A DNA stretch of 64,000 nucleotides from Membranipora membranacea (taxonomy: Eukaryota; Bryozoa; Gymnolaemata; Cheilostomatida; Membraniporidae). The notes below the pieces were generated by a model that saw nothing but the letters and a program-made list of their open reading frames with translations, made no database searches and was not told the origin of the DNA. Location of the stretch: contig OU612068.1 of the NCBI GenBank assembly GCA_914767715.1, forward strand, positions 7,440,001-7,504,000, written 5' to 3'. Positions 27,325-43,246 of this stretch are shown here, one piece after another (within the stretch, counting starts at the first letter, position 1; every line of letters begins with the position of its first letter). The position numbers and the translations under genes were made by a program.

Positions 27325-29123
27325 TCATAAGCCCATTTTACCTTTGTAGACGTATTCTAATGCTGATGATATTGTTCTCATATCAGCTTCAATGCTTCGC
27401 GACCAGTTTTCAACATCTCCTATTTCCTGGAAAACCAATGAACAGATGTATCTCAATATCCTTTTGACGTCAAGGAGACAGGGAAGAACCAATAGTACGC
27501 ACTCATTTGATATCTTTTCCATAGGGGTTTGACGTCCCAGTTTTAAAACTACAATCTTTGAGACAAAGATGAGAGGCCATGTGAGTTGTACAACGCTTTC
27601 ATCAAAAGCTATAAGCTTGTTCTATATGTTTAATTTACAGCAGGGAGAATGTCCCTAACTCCCCTGTTTACAGCTAAGTGAAGCATTGAGTGAGAACTGA
27701 GGAGTTATCAACCCTCGGGCAACAGGTAGACAATCCCAAACTATAGTATTTCTTGCAATCTGTTGATAGGATTAACTGGTCAGGCTTTATTAGTGGATGT
27801 GACAATACTATTTACAACCCCTCAGAAATTATCCATCTTTGGTGCAAGATGTGATTTCTGATTTGGCATGGGCAAGTCATTCATCCTATAAAGGTCTTTG
27901 GGGACGAGGGAACAAGCACTGGTTTACTTCTGATGACATTGAGATCTCCTGGAGTGTGTTAAAGAATAACATATTCCCTGCCTCTTCAAATTCAAAATAA
28001 CCTACTCTAATATGTCGCCCAGGATGGTTTATTCTTGATTGAGCTTCTCATTCATTACTAATCGTTATTACTTACCTTCAATGCACTACTGAATTCTTCG
28101 GTAAGTTTAAGCCACTGTGCAGTTTGTTTGGAAAAAGTTGCAGCATTAGTTTGTAGTTGCTTTGCTTCATTGTCTATTTTTCTCTGATTGGCATAAGCTA
28201 TAGCAACACTGAAAATACAGATACCTCTGATTAATTTAAATTACGCGGAATATGCTTTGGTTGGATATACTTGGATGGCTTTCACTTGAACTCAATTAAA
28301 TGTGTACGGGCTAATAGAGCAAGATTTAAAAATACAGATAAAACAACATTTTTAAGGATATTCCGGTACTCTGATCTAAGAAACTAGACGCTTGTTATAC
28401 CTTGTGAACTTGCTGCAACAAAACTAAACAATTCGCTAATGGAGTTGTGGTTGCAAATTTTACTATTTCTATGATGACCAAATTTTAGTTTCTGCCAGTT
28501 ATTCTACATCAAGCCACATATTCCTTTAGATACAGATGGATACCGGACACACATAATTTTAGAGATTTACAATTAGACACAATTTCTTACTCATCTTGTT
28601 ATGTTTGACTGCATCAGGATTAAATTGAAACCAGGATGACATTGATAAATATGCACACAGAGAGAATAAGGAGCGCCTACAAGTGACTTGGCTGCAGATT
28701 CAGTTCAGTACCTGGCATTAAGATTATCAGTTAGAGCATTGGTCAGCTTGCCTACGGCGTCAACTGCTCGTTTCCTCCTCAACTCTACAAGAACCAAAAA
28801 ATCGTTGGACTAAGATGTACAGAGATTTCTTTCCAGTATGAAGATCATATTTATACAATACAATATCTATTAGTATAATTCAATAAACAAACATAGTTAG
28901 TCATATTTACCAAAGAAGAGCTAAAGTATGGAAGCAAACGACTCTTCCCATACAAACAGATTTGATCGGACTGACTAGTTACTCTGTTTACCGCAGATAA
29001 GATGACACAGACATAAATCATCATATGCTGCTGCAGGAGGCAAAGTGAATTGTTAGACTGACCTTGAACATCTTTTCTTTCTTGCTGCCTGATTTGGTGT
29101 TCTTTCATCAAACTTGCCAGCAT
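27325..29123 (-). CDS. BLOC1S1: BLOC-1 subunit 1 (BLOS1/GCN5L1)
   Basis: Small coiled-coil subunit shared by BLOC-1 and BORC, acting in lysosome-related organelle biogenesis and lysosome positioning; also reported as a mitochondrial acetylation factor. Four exons, minus strand: 29123–29063, 28784–28712, 28208–28076 and 27426–27325. Phases close and give 122 residues, against 125 in human. The order matches the family: 'MLASLMKEHQIRQQERKD' at the N-terminus, 'ELRRKRAVDAVGKLTNAL', 'VAIAYANQRKIDNEAKQLQ', and near the C-terminus 'EIGDVENWSRSIEADMRT' and 'ALEYVYKG'. After 'YKG' the frame adds four residues and stops at 27325. A GTAAAA just there could act as a donor, but the family ends at this point, so I take the stop as real. 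The frame is open 66 bases upstream to an ATG at 29189, so a longer N-terminus is possible. Confidence 0.96.
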
Positions 29124-30018
29124 TATGTCAAGTATTGGTGTATAAACAGTTATGAGATATGACAGCACCGGTGCTCTAAAATTGTACATAATGTTAGTTT
29201 GAATGGTTTGACAGTGTAGGAAAAGTAGTTGTCATGAACAGTCTAATGGCTAAGGGTAAAGCTATGTGATCATATAATCAGAGTTCGCAGGTGGCAAATG
29301 TCATACTAGATTTGGCGCTGACAAGCCATTTATCATTCAGATCTTTTCATATCAGGAGGTACACTGTGTGTTTGCTACAGTATAGAGATCCCATAAAGGA
29401 GAAGACGGTTACGCCTCAAGTTTAGAGGAGCCCGTTAAACAGGGCGGCAAAATAAGATAAAAGTAAAATAGGCTAAACTTGCATACAGATAAAATGTCTC
29501 TATCTACATCCGACCAGTCAGTCTGCATAGAGACTGTCAAGTAACACTGGAGGTTGAATCCTTCTGTTGGTAAATAATGACCATGAGCTCAAATCAATGA
29601 ACAGAGAGGAGTTACTTGATTAAATTTTGATAACTTGTACTCCTGATCAATCTTTTTGGCCCTTTAGCCGACTCTGTTTTTAAATTACAAGATGCACATT
29701 ACAAGGGATGCTTGAGTTCTGAGAGTGTTTAGTTATCTTTCAAGTCTATTATCACTTGACACAGAATTTGTCTATGCTTCCATTGACAAGCTTTTGCCTC
29801 TAGCCATTTAAACAAAAAACAATCAAACATTAATTGTTTTTGGTTTTTTGAGTTCAAGTCACAGCAAGCCTTGAATCAAGAATAATAGTGAAGAGACAAC
29901 AGGCCTCTGGCATGGGCTCTGGTGGATTTATTTATTGAAACCCAAACCTTTGACATTCATCACATTTAGTTTGGTAGCCATTATTGAGGGCAGTTAGTAG
30001 AGGAGCATGGGCCTGTAT

Positions 30019-30077
30019 AGCCTGTCTTGACCTCAAAGCTTGTTTAGACAGGCTAAGCCTCTAAAGACAGGCTAAGC
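30019..30077. repeat. AGCCTGTCT/AGACAGGCT hairpin repeat, copy A
   Basis: AGCCTGTCT at 30019–30027 faces AGACAGGCT at 30046–30054, and AGACAGGCTAAG repeats at about 30065–30076. The reverse complement resembles 48334–48365 over the whole hairpin, including the central ACAAGCTT, so this is a dispersed short repeat. Confidence 0.6.
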
Positions 30078-30111
30078 ATGTAGTGCAGCCTGTGCTGCGC
30101 TAAGATCCAAT

Positions 30112-30178
30112 CCGGATGCCTATCGGACAACCTCCGGTTATCCGCGCGGCATCCGATGGTTGTCCGATAGGCATCCGG
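30112..30178. repeat. Perfect 21-bp inverted repeat
   Basis: The 21-base arm at 30112–30132 (starts CCGGATGCC, ends GACAACC) is exactly reverse-complementary to 30158–30178, with a 25-base GC-rich loop that contains CCGCGCGG. It borders the tandem repeat field and uses the same CCGGATG word. Confidence 0.9.
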
Positions 30179-30239
30179 TTGGTACTGGGACAACCGCCAG
30201 ATGCCAAATAGGCATCCAGTTGCATAAACGATCCGGACC

Positions 30240-30660
30240 CAAATTTGACAGAGGCGGATGGGTTCGTAACAGAGAAGGATGGGTTGTGGACACTCATCAT
30301 CCAAGCATAAGACCCATCCGGATGGGGTGGTCACAGCAAATATCACTGCTCTAAGCCCATCCGGATGGGATTTGGCAATCAAGAGTTGCTAGTAAATGGC
30401 CATCCAGATGGGTTCGTTGCAGCAAATGTTATTACTGCTCCAAGCCCATCCATATGGGTATTTGGCAATCAAGAGTTGCTAAACGGCCATCCGGATGGGT
30501 ATTTGGCAATCAAGAGTTTGCTAAATGGCCATATGGATGGGTTTGAGACAGTTACACTTCAGATTGATACCAGGCGAAGTGGATGGCCAGTTAGCACTGC
30601 CGGATGGGAATTTGGCACAAGCGGTTGGCCCTTTTAGAGAGAAGTGTGTCGGATGGCCAT
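30240..30660. repeat. Tandem/dispersed repeat built on CCATCCGGATGG
   Basis: The 12-base palindrome CCATCCGGATGG, or one- to two-base variants of it, recurs about every 40–90 bases. Between copies the text TTTGGCAATCAAGAG recurs three times, joined to a variable GCTAAA-GGCC linker, and CAGCAAAT-ACTGCT recurs twice. This is a degraded minisatellite with a palindromic core. The open frames through it are a by-product of the repeat. Confidence 0.8.
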
Positions 30661-31154
30661 TTACATGACACATTTTTAGCACAACAGCCTCTACTTAGAC
30701 ATACATGATACAGGCCCAGACAGGGCAGCAAGACAAGGGCTGTACATCATATACTTATTATGCTTTTATATTTGTCCTTACTATCTTTAGTTAAATACAT
30801 ATATCATACAAGCATAATGTGAGGCTTGATTCACAACAAATATCTGCTCCAGAGTTAGGCACAGATGCAATTATTTAATAGTATTTTAGAGGAAGGGAGA
30901 GAATCTAGTAATAATTGTGAACTTGACTCGAGACCCAGGAAAAGTATTCTTTTTTTCATGTGTACAAAAAGTACCATTTGTATATGGCACAAATGTTAAG
31001 TCATACTTATTGAATCAATCAAAGATTTTATTTTAATTCAAAAATTTAACAACTTTTGAAAGAAAAAAAGAGGATTGTTACAAAAGTGATTTATTTTGGT
31101 AAAATGATCATAAAATTATATTTGAGAAAAATTGGTAAAATTAAGTTTACATAG

Positions 31155-33679
<2,525 letters not shown>

Positions 33680-34187
33680 TCCATCTTCCTCTTTATTATG
33701 AAGCTCTGTACATTTTTCTCTCATTTTATTAATTAGGATAAAGGGAGTTATCTTACCATGTTGCTAGAAATGACAACTCCTGATCTTCAAGAATAATCTT
33801 TCTGTGTTACACTAGTTCTATTATGACTCAATGTTCTCAGATAAAATAAATCATTTACATAAATAAATTCAAGTGATATATCTACTCATAATATGCATCC
33901 TCTAAATCCCATACACAATGAACTCAAAATGATAATAAAAAGCGTACATACTCAGGTGATATATCTATAATTTTGTTTGAATTTGAAGCACTTTTACGGA
34001 TATATCAGTCCACTGTCAATATTCAGGGTTTTAAAGTTTAACAAATGTGGAACAACAGATATAATGGTAAGAATGAGTATAAAGTATTAATCCTATACAT
34101 GATGATACATATACATGTAAAATAAGCGAAAACGCAGCTTGATTATAAAGTAGGGATAATCTTCATATCATCCACACTAAGTCCAAT
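33680..34187. other. Convergent 3' region of PSMA7 and KIFC1
   Basis: 508 bp between two convergent stop codons. AATAAA at 33845 and 33862 are candidate PSMA7 poly(A) signals. For KIFC1 (minus strand) the nearest AATAAA on its strand is near 33725–33730, which would make the two 3' UTRs overlap. Confidence 0.55.
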
Positions 34188-37100
34188 TCACTTGGCGAGT
34201 TTCTTTGCTGTTCCTATAGAACAATTATTCACCTAAAACAGAAAGTCATATAGGCTACAACTGCAATGGTATGACCCTTCCTACTCATGTAGAAAATATG
34301 CAGCATAAAAATGCAAACATGGCAATATCTTGAGTTCCTTATCCCTAATTTTCCTTTATATGATACCTGTGATGAATATTTTAGCCTTATATAATACTGA
34401 GGTTGAAGGCAGATAAGCAGAGCCCAGTGACTTAGATTGTATACTATTATTTCATGCATTTTATTCACTGCGGTTTTTTACCAGCATGCAATAGATACCA
34501 TCTCTAACTGCATGTTTGTAGTTTGACTAGGACATTACATACCTTTGTAGCAAATCGCAGTGAGTTTACAGATTCGTTGAAGTGTTCTTCGTTGGGCGAT
34601 ACATTGACAAACATGAGTGTCTTAGAGTTTCCTCCAAGTGAGTTTTGCAGCAAGTATGTGAGTTTGCTGTCCCTGTATGGTATGTGAGATTTCTGCAACA
34701 GAAAATTCTGAAATCAATGTCTTGCTGATAAAATACCAAACAATGGAGTCGCTGATCAAACCTAGTTTTAAGTAGTAGTTGGCTCCCCATTGACACGGGT
34801 CTGACAATTCTAAACCCTTTTAATTTGCCAGATGTTTTGGTGAAGGCTGATGACCAGTTTTTCAGATCATACCTTAGCAGCGAGTGACATGATCACATTG
34901 CCCAGCGCTGACAGGCTTGCATTGATACACTGTGTCTCCTTCAGACGATCTCCCTCAGATTTAGAGTCTTTAAGTCTCTCAGATCCAGCCAGATCCACCA
35001 GATTCAGAGTTCCTGAAAAAGTGACCAACATGATTGATTCGTGAACACCGCATACAAGGATAAAGACTGTGGACACATTCAGGTGATTGGGCGATCATCC
35101 ATGATCAGGATTTACGGAAAATTCTTAGGTACGGTATAGGGGATTCAAATGATGAGTAAACCATTGTGGCAATGGGAAGGGAAAGTTTTAATTTTTTTTC
35201 TACTTTTGATGTAATTTATACAAGCATAGACTGGAATATCATGAAGCGAGTTTGATTACAGTGATGTTCGCAAACCGGTTCGTAGACAAAGAAAATAATT
35301 ACCTATTTATTTTCAGCAGTTAATACTTGAGTTAAAATGATCTGTCTACCTTATAGTAAAATCGACTCACCAACACATGTCTCTGATGTCACTTCATTCT
35401 TCCCAGATATCTTGAGGGTAAACACTGAATGACTTCGTGACGATCTTGAGTTGCTTTGAGTCTCAGCTACAGCCCTGTTCTTTGTTGCTCTCTCAAACAG
35501 ATTCTCAACCTGCAAATATCAGAGACATGTTTTGTGCCGTGAACTATAAGCTATTAAGATAGACATAAATTTGATTAACTAAATTAAAATTAAAGCAAGT
35601 TTATCAGCTATTTTTAGTGGATATCATTGCATACTGCTCATTGGAACACTAGCCTCCAAAGCACAGTGAAAGGTGTTGTAGATTGTTTCACATTGGTTGA
35701 GGCTGACAATTTCTGATGTATAATGTGAATGAAAAATCAAGCTTTTTGGATGCCACAGCATCCCATCCCTTGTCAAAGGGATAATAATGTATATGAGATT
35801 TAAAACACAAACATGAGATTCAATATTTTGTGTTAATATTTTACTATTCCTAATTAAATTATTGCAGGATTTAATGTGACATACCTGTCTAGGTTGTGTG
35901 ACAGTAACAGTTGTAAGATTTGTAACCACGATATCTCCTGATCCTGATTTTATTTCATGTGTCTTGTCTTTACCAGATTGATCTAATAAATCCCTTACAT
36001 GCTCGTTATATATCTCCAGAAAGCTCGCCTCCATTGTGTACTAAAAATGTATATAGTCACTATAAGTTGCAAAGGTTCACATAGCTCAAGCATAGAAAAC
36101 AAATTTGGATTAGAATTCCCTCAATCACAATTCAGTGTGTTACAAAATGCACTTTTTCAGGATATCTGCATTATTTTAAATAAAGTCTCCAAAGATAATC
36201 AGTTTGTAAACATGAGACACCAGTGATAGCATAAGCAAGACAGAAAGTCTCAAAATGGACCTAAATTGGAATTTCAATCTTGTGTATAGCTATTAAGAAT
36301 CTTGTGGTTAAGTCTTAAGGAACCCCGCATTTAGGTAAAAAACATCATTTCCTTTCTAAAAATTTTTAGGTGGCATATACTGCTGTGTAACAAGTAATAA
36401 AACTATAGTTTGTACATACCACCCAGCCGAGACTAGTGAGATCACCAGCTGACTCGAATATTTGCTCTATAGATCTGGGAATCATGCCCTCCGTCTCCTT
36501 ACTCATTATCTCAGGACCCTGCATAGTGTACGTCTTACCACTACCAGTCTGACCATAGGCGAATATACATACATTGTATCCATCCAGTGCGCTCTGAAAT
36601 ATACGTAGGTTAAGCATATGACAATTGATTATGTCTTATTTGTCAGAAGGTAGATTGTGATTGCTCACCTCTTTGTTTACATGTATACTTTCCTTCATGA
36701 TTTGGATGTACACACTAGAATCCTGCTGAATTCCACAGAAATAGTACCCACTTGTATTACCAATACCTTTAAATATGAGCATGACATGATTTAGTGTATT
36801 ATGAGTACCAAACTGCTACTGTGTGCGCAAGTCCAGTGCCCAGCAGTTTTATGCTCATGTGTTCATTATACCAAAATTTACTTAACTTATACTGTCTCAT
36901 TTCTAACTTGACTTACCTGTACGAGTTGTGAGATCTCCTCGAATACCTCCGCCTGACCTGACTGCTTCTCAAACACTTTGTCAAATGAGAAATCAAGCTT
37001 TTCAGTTCTTTTCAGAGTCTCGTTCATTGTACTCTCATTAAAGTTTGCCGGCCTTGTCAGAGTAACCTAAAGGCATATTCATATCCATTTTATAAACATA

Positions 37101-40100
37101 CAACAACATCATAATATAATAGTTGTCGGCGTAAGTGAGTATTGACAAGTTATAACAGTATTATTGGGTTCAATATTCCTTCATATGTTTTTGTCATGCA
37201 ACCAAATTTAATGTTTTCTCAATCTTTATTGTGGCAATGAAACACAGATAGTTATCAGAACAATCAGTTAATCACCTTTTTGTTGTCGATATCTGGGAAA
37301 GAGAAAACCTCATGTTGTTCGCTGTCTACCTTAAGATGAGGCCTTACTCTACAGAACACTCTGATATTTCCCTGTTTTAGAAAGAGCGAAAATAAACTTT
37401 ATATGTATGTATGTATAAATATTGTGCCAATATTTCATGATAAAATCATCGTTTTGTGAGTGCTTTTTTAAATAAAATGTATATTGGTAAAAATTCAACA
37501 AAAAATTTTGTTATATCATTTTTTGTTCCACAAGCTGTGTGTAGTGAAAGTCTCCTGCCCGAACATGTAGGTCATATCCAACTTACTCGGTGCTCTGAGA
37601 TAGAGACGCTTTAGTAGGAGATTGATACTTACATAGTAATCACAACAGTAAGCTTACCAATACCAGAATCTCACATTTACAGTAAACTTGTATGTAGTAT
37701 TGAGTTATGAAAGAAAAGGTGGGGGCGTTAATTGTTAGTTATACTTTTAACACTGGCATGAACACACACAAAGCTGTAATTATGACTAAAATAGTTAAAT
37801 CCACAGTAATATTACTAAGACATGTATGTTTGCTTTTAATATTTTAGAATCACATCTACCTTTAGCTCTTGAATGGTGTTATGAAGTTTTCTTCTCTCAG
37901 TCTCATGTTGCCTCTTGTTTTCATCTAACTCCTGAATTCTTCTACATTTAGAATCAAGATCTTCTTCTACAGTCTTCAATTTATCTACAATAATGACAAA
38001 ATTAACAGAGCTGAAATGAGTGTCATCAACACTCAGCCCTTGGACACTGCCAAAACCCTTACCAAGAAAACACTGTACTAGCTAAAACAAGAATGATATT
38101 TTATTCTCCGAGAATAGGCATGGGTAGGACTACATACCAATAGGTTAAGGCCTCACCACTGTCAAAAGGCAATGTAATGGTCTATATAAACAATACTGCT
38201 TCATGTGCAAGAATCTCGCAATCAAAATTCCCAAGTTTAAACACCGAATTGTGAGCAACACTGATATATTATTGCATGCACATCTCTGACTGATAGACCA
38301 GGTAGCCTAGGAATCGCCGCAAATAATTTGGGGTGATGACCCAAGGTCAATTTCTAGAGTTAGGGGTAGGAGTACATCTTATATACTCAGATTAAATGGT
38401 CACTAACGATTAGAGATGTACATGCCAATGTTGTAATATTTATGTCAGCGTGATCGCGAGCATCGTACCGAGGATTATATGGGTTAATTATATCTCCATG
38501 TTACAAACCTGAGAGTCTCTGTATTGTGTTTGATTTCTGTTCAAGCTCAAACTTATCTTCTTTTGATGTAAGTTTTAGCATCGCCATTTCCTTTTTCACA
38601 AGCCTGAGTTCTTGCGTGAGTTGTTCGATTCTACAAACAGAGACTATTTTAAGAACCAAATGAAATAATGTCATGTCAATCTCCCCTTGAGGAGTAAATA
38701 TTTGTACTTTCTTGAAAACGTGAGATTTATGACTAGCCAACATTTACTCAAAACATTTATATAAACTCCAACCTTAGCCAACCAATGTTCTTGGTAGCTA
38801 ACAGAACTAGCTAAACTAAAATCAACATATATTCACTCACTACAGATAGCCGGGATAAATTATCACATTGCACTGAGCGGTAATCAATCGCTCAAACCAA
38901 GAATCAGATTTGAATTGTACCACAGTACTACAGTCAGTTTATCATTAGAGTTATTATATAATAACTCTATGTTATTAACTCACTGATCATTGAGGTTATC
39001 TACATTATTCTGGGAACTTGTTAACTGTCTCTTGAGACCATCTCTCTCCTGCTGTAGCTGATCCTTTTCTTTCTCAGAATTGATTCTTTCCAGCTGTTGT
39101 TCAGATCTTAGCTCCGTCAACTTCAAGAATACAATAAATACTCATATAATTTTTCAAGTTTTTTTATTCAGAATGATGACTAATGGGAGATGTGCGTAAC
39201 ATTTTCAGAACGAATAATCAGTCTACAGACTAACGCCAAAAAATTCTGAACATAATATGTGATAACGTTAGAGGGACACAACTCAGCACAGCGTTGAACA
39301 TGTCTATGGTTGATATTTGGCTGAGTATTTCTAAGAACAAACAACAATCCATGCTAATGTCAGTTCTGAGAAATTTTCCGGACATATGATTTCGGCTCAA
39401 TAGACGAGCACCTACCTGTGATGTAAGCCTAGATTCTACAGAGCTGATTTCCTGAGTTTTCTGTTCTACTATCTGCTGCTTTTGGTTTTCCTTATCATCC
39501 AGAGTCTGCCTGTACATTGCCTTCATCTCAGCCACCTCGGACCTCAGGTCATCGAGCTGGCCCTTTGTATCCCATGCAGCTCTCTTAGGCTTCGCTGCCT
39601 GTAACAAAGATACAGGCTCAATAACTTTATTTGAGCACTGAATTGTTGAGTAATACGGCAAACAACTGAGATGTGCCTTTTTCGATGGTGTATATGTGAA
39701 TTATCAATGCATGGGACATTTACTTATAACTACGGGTGCACACGAAAACTCAGATTATACTTTGTGACATAAAAGTCTCATTTTTCAAATAAAATTTTGG
39801 TTATCGTATCATCAAAGTTTAAAAATTTCTTTCATGCGCAACAGCTCATTCATTTCTGCACATAATTTTCATCATGCAGAGCACCCACATATTGACACAT
39901 GAAGGAAATAAAAAATTTTTATTTGTTACTAGCATCCAAGATTTAGCAAAATATATCAGAATACTATGTATCTAGAAAGTGTGATACAAGTACTATTTGT
40001 GAGCAACAGAAGTCTGATGAGATGAAATTTTACCTACCTTTGCTTGAGGAGGCTTACTCTCGTTAGACACAGGGGATTTAGATGCTTTAGGTTTGCTCGC

Positions 40101-41932
40101 TGGTCGACCAGTGGTAGGCGCTGTGGTGGTAGCTGCTTTATTCCTCAGAGCTGGTCGGGCAGGAGCTGTCTTGCCTGGAGCAGTTTTTGTACCTACTAAG
40201 ACATGATCAGATGTTAGTTTGAGAGTGGTGTATGCAGTTACCAACATTGTATAATGATGTTGATTGTAAGAGAAATTTCCCTCCATTTTATTGATCATGT
40301 ATATTTTTGTGATATCTAATGTTGAACATTGTAAAGATTGCTGTTTGTAAGGAGTACAGAAATTAGAATTTGTACCAAAAAATTAGGCTTTGGAAAGTCA
40401 GATTTTATTGGTAAATCCTAAAAATTATGGCATTCACTGACAGCATTAAATGAATAGGTTACTTAGCAGTAACTGTAACAATTGGAAAACTGATAGAAAT
40501 GAGTCCAAACCTGTAAATAATGCTTTTCCACTAGCTGAAGTCTGTCTTGACAAGCTAGGACCAGACTGTGCCTTTCCTGCCGATGATGCGGTAGCTCGTA
40601 GCGATGATGTAGACACACTCCGTTTAGTTGCCGATCTGGTGACAGTGGTTGGCTGAGGTTTAGTTGATGCATTATCGTTCGATGTGGCCGCTAATGATGG
40701 TTTGCTCTCGAGGCGCACTCTTTTAGAAGAGCCTGGAGTGGGTAATTTAGACAGAACACGCTTTTTACCCTAGAAAATAAGATGAATATATACAGACACA
40801 CAGTCAGTGTGGCCTAGTTTCTAGCATGCATGGCTATTGCTCAATTTTCTTGAGTGCATTGTTCAGGCTCTAACGGACCCATGTAACCACACATCTACTA
40901 CTGGCTGTTACAGATAACATTCTAGTATCAGCCTGATCCATCCTCAATTATTTTCCTAATCGACTCCCTCACTTTGTCTATAGATATATATATATATACC
41001 AACCAATTTTATTTTATCAATTGACACAACCAAAAGCCTTATCATCCAGGAAAGCAAGTAGTTAACCTGTAGACCTATAGCTAGTCGCATGATCATCTGC
41101 AAGTTATTAATTCTATATATTGCCAAACTGAATTCGGCGATATTGTGGATAACGCTGATTGAATTTAGCCCAAGGCTAAGAAATATAAATGTATATGTGA
41201 GTGTATAAACTTAATAATAATATACTATATATTAGACATTTATCTCAGAGGGCCCCCTTTTTTGAATTCGTTTTTGGGCAAACAATACGTAAAACAGGAC
41301 CTTTGAGATAAGGCTAATATATATATGCATGCAAGGACGATGGACATAGTGGGCTCCCTGCGACCTCGTAAATCTGGGTGTTCGAGGAGATGTGTGAGTG
41401 CGCGACTTCTTCGTCCCCTCATACGGCCGAAGAGTAAATTTTTTTCTTCTTAATTCACCAATCGACCCAGGCTATGACTACCTATCATAAGTATCTGGAG
41501 TCACAAGAATGCTTCTATACTTAAAACAACACTACACATAATCATCCTTGACCTAGACATGATGAGGGGCAATGTAAAGTGTGTTGTATGCACATACAAA
41601 CAATGCATACATACATACACTAACAATAACATTACGATTACCAAATAATACTTAGTTTAACCTCACATTTAGCCCACCTGACAAGCTTTGTTCTCTAGGA
41701 GGTGAGTCCATCAACAAACATTGTCCAGACACGTTAGACTTACCAGGCCTGCTTGTGAGTAGATATAGCTATGTACAACTACCTACTAGTACTACTACTA
41801 TTTACTTTTAGCCTAGCAATTTAGTTAGCAAGCAAGTAGTAAGTAAGTAAGTAAAATCCAGATGCCAAGCTAGCCAGGCAAGTAAGAGATATGCTAAATC
41901 AAATGAACTTCAGGTATGTCACTTACCTCCAT
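34188..41932 (-). CDS. KIFC1: C-terminal kinesin-14 motor (KIFC1/HSET/Ncd type)
   Basis: Minus-end-directed kinesin for spindle pole focusing. Fifteen coding exons, minus strand: 41932–41927, 40769–40511, 40192–40038, 39598–39416, 39120–38984, 38630–38509, 37984–37860, 37371–37276, 37066–36917, 36593–36420, 36040–35885, 35509–35371, 35012–34873, 34692–34543 and 34232–34188. Phases close and give 678 residues (human 673). Residues 1–155 are basic and Ser/Thr/Ala/Pro-rich, suited to a second microtubule-binding site. Residues about 155–329 form a coiled-coil stalk. The motor starts at '[11 protein letters not shown]' (residue 330), with the P-loop GQTGSGKT at about 425–432, NSRSSRSH at 541–548 and DLAGSER at 574–580. 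Motor placement at the C-terminus defines kinesin-14. The first coding exon holds only Met-Glu. An acceptor-like TTTCAG lies 33 bases before the ATG, so a 5' UTR intron or trans-splicing is possible. Confidence 0.96.
38947..38968. repeat. 22-bp perfect palindrome
   Basis: AGAGTTATTAT followed by its exact reverse complement, in a KIFC1 intron, without a spacer. It may be an AT-rich cruciform or a hairpin remnant. Confidence 0.9.
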
Positions 41933-43246
41933 GATATTTGCTTGATCAAACTTTCCCAGACCTGAAACTAAAAGGATAGATAATAAAAAAAAAGTTAGAT
42001 GATCTGTCTGTGAGTGATTAAATGTCTTTTTTGTTTTGAAATGTTGAAGAATGGGCCGCCACAGAATGATTGGATGGGAGTTCTCCTAACATCCAATCAA
42101 AATGAAATAAATCTTCAGAACATTTGCTATACCCCTGATTGGACAATGCAGAAAACAAACGCGTATGATTGAATAATTTTTATAGCCTAGTTTCCAATTA
42201 CATCAGAATGATGGGCTTCCCTTACATTTGAAATGTAAAGAGAACAACTCCCAATATCTGAAACCGTCCATCCTCTTGGCCTGTCAACAGGATGTTTGGG
42301 ACCAAACTCCCTGGTAACAGGCTACCACCCTCCCTGCTTGCCGCGGGAAGTTTGGAAAAACTCCTGTTCCTGACCGCACAGACGGGGTTCGGGCAAGGAG
42401 TTGAACATATGAACCAAACTCCCTTACTAACAGGCCCGAGCTTTTAACGAAATAATGATTACGAAATCTTCTGAGGTGATAGTTTCTAATTTTCCTATAA
42501 TATAGAACTAAGTGAATTGTGTGTAATGAAGTTTTAGTTGGTCTGTAATGAGCATGAGCAAAAGTTGCAGGTCGGGTAGTATATCCAAGGAGTAACAGTG
42601 CTATTCCTCCTTGGTATATCCCATGATATTTATTCAATTATCTATTATGATCCCCTTCTCAAACTTTGAAGTAATGATCAGCATATTTCTTCCCCAGCTG
42701 AGATTGATGGATACTGAAGTGAGTTGTTGAATATATTTATTGATAAAAACAATAATTAGTGTATATCATCGACTTGCTCACAGTAACCAAATCAGAAAGA
42801 AAAATTAGCTTGACAATTCATCGAATTTGATGTGGGGATGATGCTGGGATGATGCTTATGGGTCTAGATAGAAATATATTACAGCCATTAAAACTGTTCC
42901 ACTCAAATCATCAAAGACCTCCAGCAACCGAATTCAAATAATACCATATTTGTAAATTAATTCACTACCCGAAAAGCCCAATGGGCTTTGAAAACTGAAA
43001 CTTTCCTTAAAAAAATACATAAATGACAACTGCTATGAGGGGACAGGGAAGCAAAACTACAGTACAGAATTAACAATATTTACATCAGCATAGAATTATA
43101 ATAAACACAAGTTGACTGCAGTATCCATTTACCCCTCAGACCTACAGAGTTCCGCCCTGATAACTGTAATAATTTACAACCTTTTGCGCACCTGAGGTTT
43201 TTGACAGCAGGGCAATCAGACATGAAATACAAATCGTTCTGTAACA
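41933..43246. other. Spacer upstream of KIFC1
   Basis: 1.3 kb between the KIFC1 start and the stop of the next minus-strand gene. It must contain the KIFC1 promoter and 5' UTR. A candidate small element lies at 42278–42436. The rest shows no gene; the frame at 42284–42637 follows the element. Confidence 0.5.
42278..42436. mobile_element. Candidate non-autonomous element, GGCCTGT…ACAGGCC ends
   Basis: The left end starts GGCCTGTCA and the right end finishes TAACAGGCC, giving short inverted termini. The word ACCAAACTCCCT joined to a nearby TAACAGGC occurs at 42301 and again near the right end, so the element has an internal duplication. It is more GC-rich than its surroundings. No target-site duplication was found. 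Confidence 0.4.

Noticed and set aside
29124..29189. N-terminal extension of BLOC1S1 from an upstream ATG
   Set aside because: The extension is hydrophobic and unlike the family; the ATG at 29123 fits known short BLOC1S1 starts. Not fully excluded.
30053..30637. Overlapping frames of up to 109 codons on both strands
   Set aside because: They follow the repeat field; the peptides are repetitive translations of CCATCCGGATGG units.
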